Below are positions 18,536-26,550 of a stretch of DNA of 64,000 bases, piece by piece. The stretch comes from Actinomycetota bacterium (GTDB lineage: Bacteria; Actinomycetota; Thermoleophilia; Solirubrobacterales; Solirubrobacteraceae). Below the pieces are notes generated by a model. That model had not been told where the DNA came from. It searched no databases and worked only from the letters and a program-made list of their open reading frames with translations. Each line of letters starts with the position of its first letter. The first letter of the stretch is position 1. The position numbers and the translations under genes are program-made. The stretch covers positions 1 to 64,000 of the forward strand of contig VAYS01000002.1 of assembly GCA_005883215.1 (NCBI GenBank), given 5' to 3'.

Positions 18536-20341
18536 GTGGCAGGACCCCCGGAGCGAATCGGCTGGCGCTCGCTGCGCCGGGCCCTGCTCGGCGCCCTGCT
18601 GATCGTGGCGCTCGCGGCGGCGGCGACGGTCACCGCCGCGCTCATGGAGGTGGGCAAGGTCGCTCAGGCCCTGCACCGCAACCAGACGATCACCGTCCAG
18701 CACGGCACGCTCGATCCCGCGACCCCGGATGCGCCCCAGACGCTGCTCCTGGTCGGCGACGATCGCCGGCCGCCGCCCAAGGGCCGCCCCACCCAGTCGG
18801 TGGCCCCGCACTCCAACGAGATGCTGCTCGTGCGCCTGGACCCCAGCGCGCCGACGATCTCGATGCTCTCGATCCCGCGCGACCTGCAGGAGACGATCTA
18901 CCCGTCCAACGGCCCCCCGATGACCAACCGCATCAACGTCGCCTACACGCTGGGCGGGATCCAGCTCATGACCCAGACGATCAAGCGCGTGCTGGGCCTG
19001 AAGGTCAACCACGTGGTGGTGATGACCTTCCCCCGCTTCAAGCGCGCGGTGGACGAGATGGGCTGCGTCTACAGCACCATCGACCGCCGCTACTTCCACT
19101 CCAACGCCGCCGGGGGCCAGCAGTACTTCGAGATCGACCTCAAGCCCGGCTACCAGCGCCTGTGCGGCGACCAGGCCCTGCAGTTCGTCGCCTACCGCCA
19201 CGGCGACACGGCGCTGATCCGCGACGCTCGCGACCAGCGCTTCCTGCTCGACGTCAAGGCCCAGTACGGCCCCTCGCTGGTGGACAACCGCGACAAGTTC
19301 GAGCAGATCTTCGGCAAGGCGGTCCAGACCGACATCCATCGCAGCGACCAGGTGCTCGACCTGCTCCAGATCCTGATCCAGTCGGCGGGCAAGCCCGTGC
19401 GCCAGGTGCACTTCCAGGCCAACGTGGGCAAGGAGGTGACCGCCACCCCCGAGCAGCTCCACCGCTCGGTGTCCGACTTCCTGCACGGCGTCGCGCCGAT
19501 CGCCCGCAATCAGGCGGCCAACGCCCTGCGCGTGCGCCGGCAGGTGCACCGCCGCGGGGGCCCGGCGGCCTCCGGTCTACAGCTGGCAGCCACCCCCAAG
19601 GCGGACCTGACCGCCGCCCACCGCCTGGCCCGTCGCCTACCCTTCGCCCTCGAGTACCCGCGGGTGCGCAACAAGTTCAACACCACGCGCGACTCGGTCC
19701 GCCGCTACGGGATCCGCGACGGCCACGGGCGCGTGCACCAGGCCTACGTGGTCGTCATCGACCGCGGCCGGCTCGGCGAGTACTACGACGTCCAGGGCAC
19801 CGGCTGGCCGGACCCGCCGCTCCTCCAGCATCCCGACCAGACCGTCAAGGTCGGCTCCCGCACCTACGGGCTGTTCTACGAGGGCAGCAAGCTGCGCATC
19901 GTGGCCTGGCGGGAGGGCGCCGCCGTCTACTGGATCTCGAACACGCTGGTGGACGGCGTGCCCCCGCGCGAGATGCTGGCCATGGCCGAGCAGACGGTGC
20001 CCGTGATCGGGAGCCGGAGCGTGGTGCGCGCCCAGACGCGACCGCGCAACTTCGCCCTGCCGCCGCGGCGCGGCGCCAGCCACGCCACCGGGCCCGTCGT
20101 CCTCGCCGGCGCCGTCCTGGGTCTGCTGGCGATCCTCGGAATCGTCGTGCTGGGCCTGCGCCTGCTCCGCGGGGCCCGCGAGCTCGAGGAGCTGCGCTAC
20201 GACTACCACGAGATCGCCCGCATCGAAGAGCTCGAGCGCTCGTTCGCCAGCCGCCCCGCGGTTCGCGCCGGCGCCCTGCGCGATCCCCAGGACACCCCGC
20301 TCCCGGACCTTCCCGCGCCCCCGCCCGAGCGGGTCCCCTGA
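18536..20341 (+). CDS. LytR-CpsA-Psr (LCP) family cell-wall ligase
   Basis: 601 aa. Short cytoplasmic N-terminus, transmembrane helix at about residues 15-37, and an LCP domain at about 70-300 with LLVGDDRR, SIPRDL, NRINVAYTLGG and the Arg/Asp-rich YRHGDT...RDARDQRF. An extracytoplasmic C-terminal domain (about 370-500) and, unusually, a second transmembrane helix (about 519-543) follow, then a charged cytoplasmic tail. LCP enzymes move glycopolymers from lipid carriers to peptidoglycan; a role with the glycan locus 15-35 kb downstream is possible but not shown. The GTG start has a leaderless -10 box. Confidence 0.9.
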   Translation: MAGPPERIGWRSLRRALLGALLIVALAAAATVTAALMEVGKVAQALHRNQTITVQHGTLDPATPDAPQTLLLVGDDRRPPPKGRPTQSVAPHSNEMLLVRLDPSAPTISMLSIPRDLQETIYPSNGPPMTNRINVAYTLGGIQLMTQTIKRVLGLKVNHVVVMTFPRFKRAVDEMGCVYSTIDRRYFHSNAAGGQQYFEIDLKPGYQRLCGDQALQFVAYRHGDTALIRDARDQRFLLDVKAQYGPSLVDNRDKFEQIFGKAVQTDIHRSDQVLDLLQILIQSAGKPVRQVHFQANVGKEVTATPEQLHRSVSDFLHGVAPIARNQAANALRVRRQVHRRGGPAASGLQLAATPKADLTAAHRLARRLPFALEYPRVRNKFNTTRDSVRRYGIRDGHGRVHQAYVVVIDRGRLGEYYDVQGTGWPDPPLLQHPDQTVKVGSRTYGLFYEGSKLRIVAWREGAAVYWISNTLVDGVPPREMLAMAEQTVPVIGSRSVVRAQTRPRNFALPPRRGASHATGPVVLAGAVLGLLAILGIVVLGLRLLRGARELEELRYDYHEIARIEELERSFASRPAVRAGALRDPQDTPLPDLPAPPPERVP

Positions 20342-20420
20342 TCGGGGATCCGGGTCAGGGGCGGTGCTAGCGTGGCTCGCCCGCGGCGCTCGGGCCCCCG
20401 GTGGGTAGCGACGCGTCGTC

Positions 20421-20493
20421 GGGCCGGTAGCTCAGCGGTCAGAGCAAGGGGCTCATAACCCCGTGGTCGGAGGTTCGAATCCTCCCCGGCCCA
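20421..20493 (+). tRNA. tRNA with CAT anticodon (elongator Met or Ile2)
   Basis: 73-base cloverleaf. The acceptor GGGCCGG pairs with CCGGCCC, D arm is GCTC...GAGC, anticodon stem AGGGG with loop CTCATAA (anticodon CAT), and T arm is GGAGG-TTCGAAT-CCTCC. CCA is not encoded. CAT can be elongator tRNA-Met or, with lysidine at C34, tRNA-Ile2; the base-paired first acceptor position excludes initiator Met. The TGGTCG variable region is reminiscent of Ile2 but does not settle it. Confidence 0.93.
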
Positions 20494-20549
20494 CTCCGGA
20501 TCCCGCGCGGGTGGTTATCTATGGGGTTCTCGAGGCAGGCTTGCTGGCC

Positions 20550-21197
20550 TCATTGCGCGCCCGGTTTGCGCTGCCCCAAGCGCTGCCGTAGGGCGGGGAA
20601 GATCGCGAGCAGCAGCCACGACAGCAACGCGGCGGTGGTGCTCGCCCAGGCGATCGGAATCGACGCCAGGAACACGGTGGGCACGAGCGCCGGATGCTCG
20701 CGGCGTCCGAGCTGCCGCCGACCGGCCGGGGAGACCAGGCCGGCACGCAGGGCGTGTGTGCGGCTGAGGCCGGCGAGCAGGCCGAGGGTTCCGGCGGTGG
20801 CGGCGTAGAGCGTCACCGCTATCGCCTGGTCGCCGTAGAGCCCTAGCACTCGGGTGGGGTAGGGCAGGAAGGCGACGAACCCCAGGTAGACCAGGTTGAG
20901 CACCGTGATCCGGCCGTCCACCCGGCGCAGCTCGCGAAAGAAGGTGTGGTGGCGGACCCACAGCCCGGCGATCACCACGAAGCTCAGCGCGTAGGAGCCG
21001 AACTCAGAGCCGCGGTGCAGGAGCCGTCGATCCAGCTCGCCGTGATGTCCGCTCGACAGCGTGGGCACGGTGATACTGAGCACCAGCAGCGTCAGGGCGA
21101 TGGCGAACACGCCGTCGCTCAGCGCGACCGTACGCGCGAAGTCGAAGGTCCGCTCCTCCTCGGTCTCCACGCTCGCGTTCCCTGGCTCTGCCGCCAT
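20550..21197 (-). CDS. TMEM175-family (DUF1211) potassium channel-like protein
   Basis: 215 aa, six hydrophobic helices. The first helix carries RTVALSDGVFAIALTLLVL, close to the R...FSDG signature that lines the pore of bacterial TMEM175 channels (Leu replaces Phe before Ser-Asp-Gly here). Known members are K+-permeable tetrameric channels of the plasma membrane. The cytoplasmic N-terminus is short and acidic. ATG 21197 follows a leaderless -10 box. It is divergent from nagB, with 91 bases between the starts. Confidence 0.85.
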   Translation of the reverse strand: MAAEPGNASVETEEERTFDFARTVALSDGVFAIALTLLVLSITVPTLSSGHHGELDRRLLHRGSEFGSYALSFVVIAGLWVRHHTFFRELRRVDGRITVLNLVYLGFVAFLPYPTRVLGLYGDQAIAVTLYAATAGTLGLLAGLSRTHALRAGLVSPAGRRQLGRREHPALVPTVFLASIPIAWASTTAALLSWLLLAIFPALRQRLGQRKPGAQ

Positions 21198-21205
21198 CGG
21201 GGCGG

Positions 21206-21211
21206 AGTATC
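21206..21211 (-). promoter_or_regulatory. -10 box GATACT, leaderless TMEM175-type gene
   Basis: On the minus strand GATACT ends 8 bases before ATG 21197. Confidence 0.5.
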
Positions 21212-21275
21212 GCCCAGCGGGCGCCCGCCCCGGCTTCGGCGCCGGCGACGGATGATTTTCCGCCGCCGCCTGCCG

Positions 21276-21281
21276 TAGCTT
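21276..21281 (+). promoter_or_regulatory. -10 box TAGCTT, leaderless nagB
   Basis: TAGCTT ends 7 bases before ATG 21289. The upstream in-frame GTG at 21283 would lie only one base after the box and is rejected as start. Confidence 0.55.
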
Positions 21282-21288
21282 CGTGGCC

Positions 21289-22020
21289 ATGCTCGAGCCG
21301 GTGGTGCTCGGCGACTCCGAGGCCGTGGGCGCGGCGGCCGCCGCCCATATCGCGCGTACGCTGAAGGCCGGGCCGCGAGCCCGCATCCTGCTGCCCACCG
21401 GCTCCACCCCGGGGCCGATGTACGCGGCCCTGCGCCGGCTCGCCGCCGGGCGCCGGCTGGCCAGCCACCGCGCCACGCCGCTGCAGCTCGACGAGTACGT
21501 CGGCGTGTGCCCTGAGGACCCCCGCAGCTTCAGCCACTTCCTCTCCCGCGAGCTGCGCGGAATCGAGTGGGCCCGCCCGCTGGTGTCTCCCCGCGGCGAC
21601 GTCGACCCCGAGCGCGCCGCGCGCCGGCACGCGGCGCACCTCGCCGAGCCGGTGGCGCTGGCGGTGCTCGGCATCGGGATAAACGGCCACGTGGCGTTCA
21701 ACGAGCCCGGGTCGCTGCCCGCCGAGCCCACGCGGGTGGTGCGCCTCACCCGCCGCACCCGCGAGCGGGCGGCGACCGCGTTCGGCGGCCTGACCCACGT
21801 GCCCACCCGGGCCATCACCGTCGGGTTGCGAGAGCTCCTGGCCGCCGACGAGCTGCTCCTGTTGGCGACCGGCGCCGCCAAGCGCGAGGCGCTGGCCTAC
21901 ATGCTCGCCGGTCCGTTCTCGCCCTCCTGCCCGGCGTCCCTGCTGCGCCGCCATCCGCGCCTTACCGTGCTCGCCGATCGCGCCGCGGCCGGCGGGACGC
22001 AGACTGCGCTGGCCGCCTGA
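21289..22020 (+). CDS. nagB: Glucosamine-6-phosphate deaminase
   Basis: 243 aa, the short form of the family. LLPTGSTPGPMY near residue 38 binds phosphate, LDEYVG near 68 carries the catalytic Asp, and GIGINGHVAFNEPG near 127 carries the ring-opening His and the Glu. The enzyme converts glucosamine 6-phosphate to fructose 6-phosphate and ammonia. Asn precedes Gly-His where E. coli has Asp; this variant is common in Gram-positive NagB. It stands alone, without nagA or a transporter nearby. An RpiR-type regulator lies 6 kb downstream, but a regulatory link is speculative. Confidence 0.88.
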   Translation: MLEPVVLGDSEAVGAAAAAHIARTLKAGPRARILLPTGSTPGPMYAALRRLAAGRRLASHRATPLQLDEYVGVCPEDPRSFSHFLSRELRGIEWARPLVSPRGDVDPERAARRHAAHLAEPVALAVLGIGINGHVAFNEPGSLPAEPTRVVRLTRRTRERAATAFGGLTHVPTRAITVGLRELLAADELLLLATGAAKREALAYMLAGPFSPSCPASLLRRHPRLTVLADRAAAGGTQTALAA

Positions 22021-22025
22021 GGCGC

Positions 22026-22781
22026 TCAGGCCGGGGTGGCGACCGGCGAGGCCCGCAACACGGTGACGTCGTCGTGGACCTTGGAGCTCGCGTGCCGGCG
22101 CAGCTCGTGGCGCTCCCAGTGGCGTAGGCGCTCCAGCCAGGCCTCCAGGTCCGCCACCCGGCGGGGATCGAGCCGGGCGCCGTCGGAGGACAGGAGCAGC
22201 CGTGAGAAGCCCCCCTCGATCGTGGCTCGCTCCACCAGCGGCTCACCGAAGCGCCCGAGCGCGGTGGAGTGCCACGCCGCGCGTAGCCCGAGGATCTCCT
22301 CCTCGATCTCGCACAGCTCGCCGCGCCCCGCGTGGGGGTGCTCCTGCTTCCAGCGCTCGTAGGCGCGCTCGGCCCACGGCGCGAGCATGCTGCGCTCAAA
22401 CACCCGCTCCCAGCGGCCGTCGCGCTCGACCCAGGCTTCGCAGTCGCCTCCCCGGATGAGCTTGACGCGGTTTGCAGCCACCTCGGCCACCACGAACACC
22501 GCCTGGGGCCGGGCCCGCGAGGAGGCGATGCGCGGGTCGAACAGGAACTCGTTGGCGGCGGCGATCGAATCGCTCAGGGGCCGCTCGGCCTGCAGTCCGG
22601 CGCGTATCACCGACGCGGCCCAGGTGGCGCCGTCGACGCCGAGGTAGCGCGGCGTGTGGGGCGTCGGCGTGCACCCGTCGATAACCGCCAGGCGCAGACG
22701 GTCACGCGCGCAGTGGATCAGGGACTGGTCCTGGCTGGGCACGCCGGGCGCGCCGGCCTCCTCCCAGCACTCGATCTCCAT
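22026..22781 (-). CDS. PP2C-like serine/threonine phosphatase domain protein
   Basis: 251 aa. The frame shows the PP2C outline: LAVIDGCTPTP near residue 35, GVDGATWAASVI near 50, VVAEV and GGDCEAWVE near 100-115, LLSSDGARL near 200 and the terminal DDVTVL. The metal-binding Asp residues of VIDG, SSDG and DDVT are present, so activity is possible, though the protein is divergent. ATG 22781 is chosen because it starts just before the first predicted strand; the longer frame to 22949 is Arg/Pro-rich. It converges on nagB with 5 bases between the stops. Substrate unknown. Confidence 0.72.
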   Translation of the reverse strand: MEIECWEEAGAPGVPSQDQSLIHCARDRLRLAVIDGCTPTPHTPRYLGVDGATWAASVIRAGLQAERPLSDSIAAANEFLFDPRIASSRARPQAVFVVAEVAANRVKLIRGGDCEAWVERDGRWERVFERSMLAPWAERAYERWKQEHPHAGRGELCEIEEEILGLRAAWHSTALGRFGEPLVERATIEGGFSRLLLSSDGARLDPRRVADLEAWLERLRHWERHELRRHASSKVHDDVTVLRASPVATPA

Positions 22782-23110
22782 CGCCCCGACCCGCCAGCGC
22801 GAATGCTTGCGCGACTTCAAATGCGACTCCCAGCGGCCACTCGAGCGGGGCGCGGGAACGGAGAGCGTCGCGGGCGATCGGCTCACCGGTCTCGACCATA
22901 GGGCTGGCCGCGGACGAATGGCCCCGAAACGGGGGCTTCGTGTGACCATGGTGTTATCGCGCCGCCCCTGTTTGGGCGCGCCCGCGTCGCCGCGCTGGAC
23001 GGCGGGACGCGTATTACTGCCGCGGTGGGCCTGGACGTGGCGGGGCGCCGTCGTGAGGGCGCCCCGCCACGGTGATGGTCGGCCAAGCCGTGCCGGCCGA
23101 CCCGCGCGCC
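22782..23110. other. Intergenic region without a convincing gene
   Basis: 329 bases between the start of the PP2C-like gene and the stop of the secreted-protein gene, both on the minus strand. Apart from the strong hairpin at 23036-23071 nothing clear was seen; short frames here have no ribosome binding site. Confidence 0.6.
23036..23071 (-). terminator. 14-bp perfect GC hairpin
   Basis: Bases 23036-23049 pair perfectly with 23058-23071 (14 bp) around an 8-base loop, 40 bases after the stop of the secreted-protein gene. No T tract follows, as is usual in high-GC actinobacteria. Confidence 0.6.
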
Positions 23111-24484
23111 CTACCCGTGTCTCCTGCGCCGCACGCGAATGAACAGCTTCCGACGCGACGCCACGTCGGGCCGGTTGAGGAACCCTCGGTATGTGAACAC
23201 GATTTTGCGCGTCGTCAGGTTGTTGGGCAGGATCAGGGTCATCTTGCCTCCCCGACGCGAGCGAAGCCCCGTCTTCATCAGGTGCAGGTTGCCGTGGACG
23301 TAGTGGACGACGTCGATCTTCGCGTGGACGATCGGCTTGCCCTTGCAGTTGCGGATATAGCCGCGGACGACGCGCCGCACGCCGGGCATGGTGGTCAGCG
23401 CCCTCGGTCCTCGCTTGGACACACGCCCATGGGGCTCGAGGTCGAAGAACATCCGCATGTGCGCACAGCTCGAGCCGTTGATCCCGTTGCGTATTGGCCG
23501 AGTGATCGTCGAGGAGCGCCTGACGATCACGATGCTGGTCGGACCTCCGGACCCCCCGCTGGTCGAGTTGGCATTGGTCGATGGAACGCCGCCGCCGCTT
23601 GCCGAGCCGCCCGAGGTCGTGCCGCCGACCGAGGAGGAGGCGCCCGAGGTCGAGCCGCCGGCGGGGGAAGAGCCGCCAGCCCCGCCGGTCGAGGCGCAGA
23701 CCGGACCGTGGCGACCCACGGTCGCGCTGCCCAGCACGATCGTGGAGACCGGAGAACCGGCGCCGTCCAGCAGCTCGATGCGCACCGCCTCGCGCCGGAG
23801 AGCCTGGTCGGTACTCGAGGAATCCCCGCTCGAATACTCGTGGTTGAGGACCACATGAACCAGCGGCGCCAGCGGGCTCAGGCCGCTGAACAGCTGATCC
23901 AGCGCCTGGTCCGGCTGGCCCGGAGCCGGGATCGGCGTTCCGTTGATCGCCAGGCCGACGACCGTCGAGCTCGACTTGAGGCTCGGCGAGCCGCCGACGC
24001 AGCTGGCGCCGGCCGAGGCGTTGGCGAGCTGCGCGGTCAGGTGCAGCTGCCCACCCCCGAGGTCGACCGTTGCATTCTCGATGCCCGCCTGGGCGCTTGG
24101 ACTCTGGCCCGCGGTCGGCGCTCCGGCCTGGCCCTGCGTCGTCTGGGCGAACACCGTGCCCGAGTCCGCGACCACGCTGTTCGGTCCGAACGGGTCGTTG
24201 ATCGCAAAGCTCGGCGCGCTGGCGCCGTCATCGGCGCAGGCCGCGTTGGGATCGGGGTTGGCGTGCAGCGGATCGAGCGTGCCACCCGAGGAGCCGCCGA
24301 GATTGATCGTGCCCGCGGTCGCGGTGCAGGTCCACGCGGTGCTAGCCGGCGCTGCCGGCGCCAACGCCACCGGGGCCCCGATCGCCATTCCCGCTACAGC
24401 CAGTATCCCCGCACCCAGACGCTTGGCCATGCGTCGTCGGGAGCTCGCTCGTTGGGCGAGCCTGTGCATCGTGTGCAACTTCAC
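23111..24484 (-). CDS. Secreted protein with Ser/Gly/Thr-rich linker
   Basis: 457 aa. Signal peptide: Arg-rich n-region (SSRRRMAKR), hydrophobic core LGAGILAVAGMAIGAPVAL and APA-type cleavage near residue 48. An N-terminal extracellular domain (about 50-275) precedes a linker of Gly, Ser and Thr (about 275-330). The C-terminal basic beta-rich domain (about 340-457) resembles carboxypeptidase-regulatory or Ig-like folds (VRGYIRNCKGKPI...). It ends in Arg/Lys, with no LPXTG or membrane anchor. GTG 24484 has GGAGG 8 bases upstream (24493-24497, minus strand). Function unknown; the build suggests a wall-associated adhesin or matrix protein (inference). Confidence 0.75.
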   Translation of the reverse strand: MKLHTMHRLAQRASSRRRMAKRLGAGILAVAGMAIGAPVALAPAAPASTAWTCTATAGTINLGGSSGGTLDPLHANPDPNAACADDGASAPSFAINDPFGPNSVVADSGTVFAQTTQGQAGAPTAGQSPSAQAGIENATVDLGGGQLHLTAQLANASAGASCVGGSPSLKSSSTVVGLAINGTPIPAPGQPDQALDQLFSGLSPLAPLVHVVLNHEYSSGDSSSTDQALRREAVRIELLDGAGSPVSTIVLGSATVGRHGPVCASTGGAGGSSPAGGSTSGASSSVGGTTSGGSASGGGVPSTNANSTSGGSGGPTSIVIVRRSSTITRPIRNGINGSSCAHMRMFFDLEPHGRVSKRGPRALTTMPGVRRVVRGYIRNCKGKPIVHAKIDVVHYVHGNLHLMKTGLRSRRGGKMTLILPNNLTTRKIVFTYRGFLNRPDVASRRKLFIRVRRRRHG

Positions 24485-24646
24485 CGTGAAGTCCTCCGTG
24501 TCATCCGTGCAGACAGCCGCCGACGCTCGTCGACACCCCTGCGTTGCCTGGAAGCGGGCGAACCCTGCCCTTCGCCGAATCGTGCGTGACCGGACCCCGC
24601 CCGCCGTGAGCCGCGTCATACCCAGAACGACAGGCGAGCAAACGGT

Positions 24647-24652
24647 TAAGCT
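24647..24652 (+). promoter_or_regulatory. -10 box TAAGCT, leaderless cupin gene
   Basis: TAAGCT ends 8 bases before ATG 24661. Confidence 0.55.
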
Positions 24653-24660
24653 CGGCGCCC

Positions 24661-25056
24661 ATGAGCCCATACACGATCCGCCGACTGGAGGAGGTGCCCG
24701 ATGCGTTCGGCGGGCAGTACCCCGGCGCCATGCGCTTTTTCACCGAGCGCCTCGGCGCCGAGCAGATCGCCTTCACCCACCGCCACATGCCCCCCAAGTC
24801 GGGCGGCAAGGGCGGCTACGGCCATCGCCACAAGACGCAGGAGGAGATCTACTTCCTCGTCTCCGGCAAGGTGCAGTTCAAGCTGGGCGACGAGGTCGTG
24901 GAGGTCGAGGGCGGCACCGCCGTCCGCGTGGCCCCGGACGTCGTGCGTTCGATCTGGAACGAGGGTCCCGACGACGCCGAGCTGGTGATCTGCTCGGTGC
25001 GGGTGGATGACCCGCGTGCCGACGGCGAGATGGTCGAGGACTTCTGGCCCGATTGA
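24661..25056 (+). CDS. Cupin-domain protein
   Basis: 131 aa, single small beta barrel. Cupin motif 1 is visible as GHRHKTQEEIYFLVSGK (about residues 54-70), with two His and a Glu able to bind a metal; motif 2 is weaker (VAPDVVRSIWNEG near 92-104), with the usual His missing. It could be a small isomerase, a dioxygenase-like enzyme or a ligand-binding protein; the sequence does not decide. Monocistronic, with a leaderless start, and convergent with the transglycosylase-like gene. Confidence 0.83.
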   Translation: MSPYTIRRLEEVPDAFGGQYPGAMRFFTERLGAEQIAFTHRHMPPKSGGKGGYGHRHKTQEEIYFLVSGKVQFKLGDEVVEVEGGTAVRVAPDVVRSIWNEGPDDAELVICSVRVDDPRADGEMVEDFWPD

Positions 25057-25122
25057 CGCCCGCCCGGCCCGCGCCGCAAATCCCATCCGATCGACCGGCT
25101 TGGCTGCCGGCGCCGGGCGATC

Positions 25123-25917
25123 TCAGCGACGCCCGAGCACGGCGGGGGCGTAGGCGGCGTGGACGGCGGCGACGATGCGCTCGTCCAGCGGGCAGTTGAC
25201 GCACAGGCCGCGCTGGGACCAGGAGATCGCCCGCGCCACGACCTGGTCGGCGTAGGTGATGCCCGTGGCGTCGTGGCCGTAGTAGTCGTAGGCGGCCGAC
25301 CAGGCGCGAGCGTCGAGCCCCTGGCGGGCGCCGTCGGCCGCCAGCAGGCGCGCGGCGGCCATCATCGCGTCGAAGTCGTCGTAGATCGAGGGGTGCTGGA
25401 TGGTGGCGTGGGGGTAGCTCGGGGGGCGGCTGCCGTAGCGGAAGGAGTCGGCGACCCGGCTCCAGGTGCTGACCGGCTTGTTGATCACGTTGAACTGCAT
25501 CGACCCTCCGCAGCAGTGGGCGAAGTTGAGCCCGGCGTAGGTCGTGCGGTCGGTTGAGAACGAGGTCTCCTGGTCGTGGATCGAGGCCAGCAGCAGCCAG
25601 TTGACCCCGAAGGTGCGGGCCGCGACTCCGTAGAGGGGATAGAAGCCGGCCACCCAGCGCGCCGGCACGTGCAGCGGGCGACGCTGCTGAAAACGGCGCA
25701 GGTCGATCACCTGTTGGGCCGGCGGCGGCGCAGAGACGATCGGAGCGCCGGCGCTTATCGCCGCGGGCGGGGTGGAGGATGCGGGAGGGCCCGAGCTGCC
25801 GCCCCCACCGGTGACCAGCCACGCGGCCAGGGCCGCGGCGGCGACCAGGATCATTCCCACCACGGCGTCGATGGGCCGCAGCGCGTGAGCGTCGTGGTGT
25901 GAGGGCGCCGGGGGCAT
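25123..25917 (-). CDS. Membrane-anchored lytic transglycosylase-like protein
   Basis: 264 aa. Cytoplasmic N-terminus, one transmembrane helix (about residues 16-36), a Ser/Pro/Ala linker and a globular domain from about 85. The stretch GVNWLLLASIHDQETSF resembles the SLT/lysozyme-like fold, with Glu117 as the candidate catalytic acid; GGSMQFN corresponds to the downstream substrate-binding loop. It probably cleaves peptidoglycan glycan strands outside the membrane. Paired Cys residues (CCGG, CVNC) may form disulfides. It lies 18 bases after the retropepsin-like gene on the same strand and is probably cotranscribed with it. Confidence 0.78.
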   Translation of the reverse strand: MPPAPSHHDAHALRPIDAVVGMILVAAAALAAWLVTGGGGSSGPPASSTPPAAISAGAPIVSAPPPAQQVIDLRRFQQRRPLHVPARWVAGFYPLYGVAARTFGVNWLLLASIHDQETSFSTDRTTYAGLNFAHCCGGSMQFNVINKPVSTWSRVADSFRYGSRPPSYPHATIQHPSIYDDFDAMMAAARLLAADGARQGLDARAWSAAYDYYGHDATGITYADQVVARAISWSQRGLCVNCPLDERIVAAVHAAYAPAVLGRR

Positions 25918-25935
25918 GACCGCCGAAAATCGAGG

Positions 25936-26424
25936 TTAGCCGCCCAGCGTCATCACCTGGTGGGCGTAATCGATGCTCACCTTTCCGAAGCTCGACAGCA
26001 CGTCGGATCCCAGCAGGCCGACCACCAGCCCGCCGCCAAGCGAGAACTTGGTGCTGGAGATGCGCCGGCTGGCCAGCCGAATCGAGCCCAGCGACCAGTT
26101 GGACACTCGCACCGGCTGGGACGAGCCGCCGCAGCCCACGCCGCTGAAGTGCTGGACGCGCCCGACCCTGGGCAGGTGCAGCTTCTTGGCCGCGCGCTTG
26201 TCGATGAGCGAGCCCGAAGCCCCCGTGTCGACCACGAACAGCGCGCGGCGCCTGTTGATCGATAGCGGAGCGATGACCAGCACCTCGCCGTGGCTGTGCA
26301 GCACGGCGACCGGGACCTGCACCGGTGCCGCGGCCGCGCGCGCCGGGGCCGCTCCAGTCGCGGGCCCGGCCAGGGCCGTGGTCGCCGCCGCCAGGGCGGT
26401 CCAACTGGTGAGCTTGGGGCACAT
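25936..26424 (-). CDS. Secreted retropepsin-like aspartic protease
   Basis: 162 aa. Signal peptide of about 32 residues (Ala-rich core, ARA-A type site). The single-domain aspartic protease fold has VVDTGASGSLID with Asp66-Thr67-Gly68, the flap region near 95-105 and the hydrophobic GLLGSDVLSSFG near 138-149. Retropepsin-like enzymes act as homodimers, each chain supplying one Asp. ATG 26424 follows AGGAGAGGA. It is located between a transglycosylase-like and a LytM-like gene, so a role in envelope protein turnover is plausible but unproved. Confidence 0.83.
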   Translation of the reverse strand: MCPKLTSWTALAAATTALAGPATGAAPARAAAAPVQVPVAVLHSHGEVLVIAPLSINRRRALFVVDTGASGSLIDKRAAKKLHLPRVGRVQHFSGVGCGGSSQPVRVSNWSLGSIRLASRRISSTKFSLGGGLVVGLLGSDVLSSFGKVSIDYAHQVMTLGG

Positions 26425-26550
26425 GGCTTCCTCTCCTCGCCTTTGCCGGCGTGCGGGGCGGGATCGTCGGCCGACCGCCCCGGCGGGCGCGCGCCCGCCG
26501 GGGATCAGTCTCGCGCGCCTGGCGCCGGCGCGCCGAGGTTGACGGTGCGC

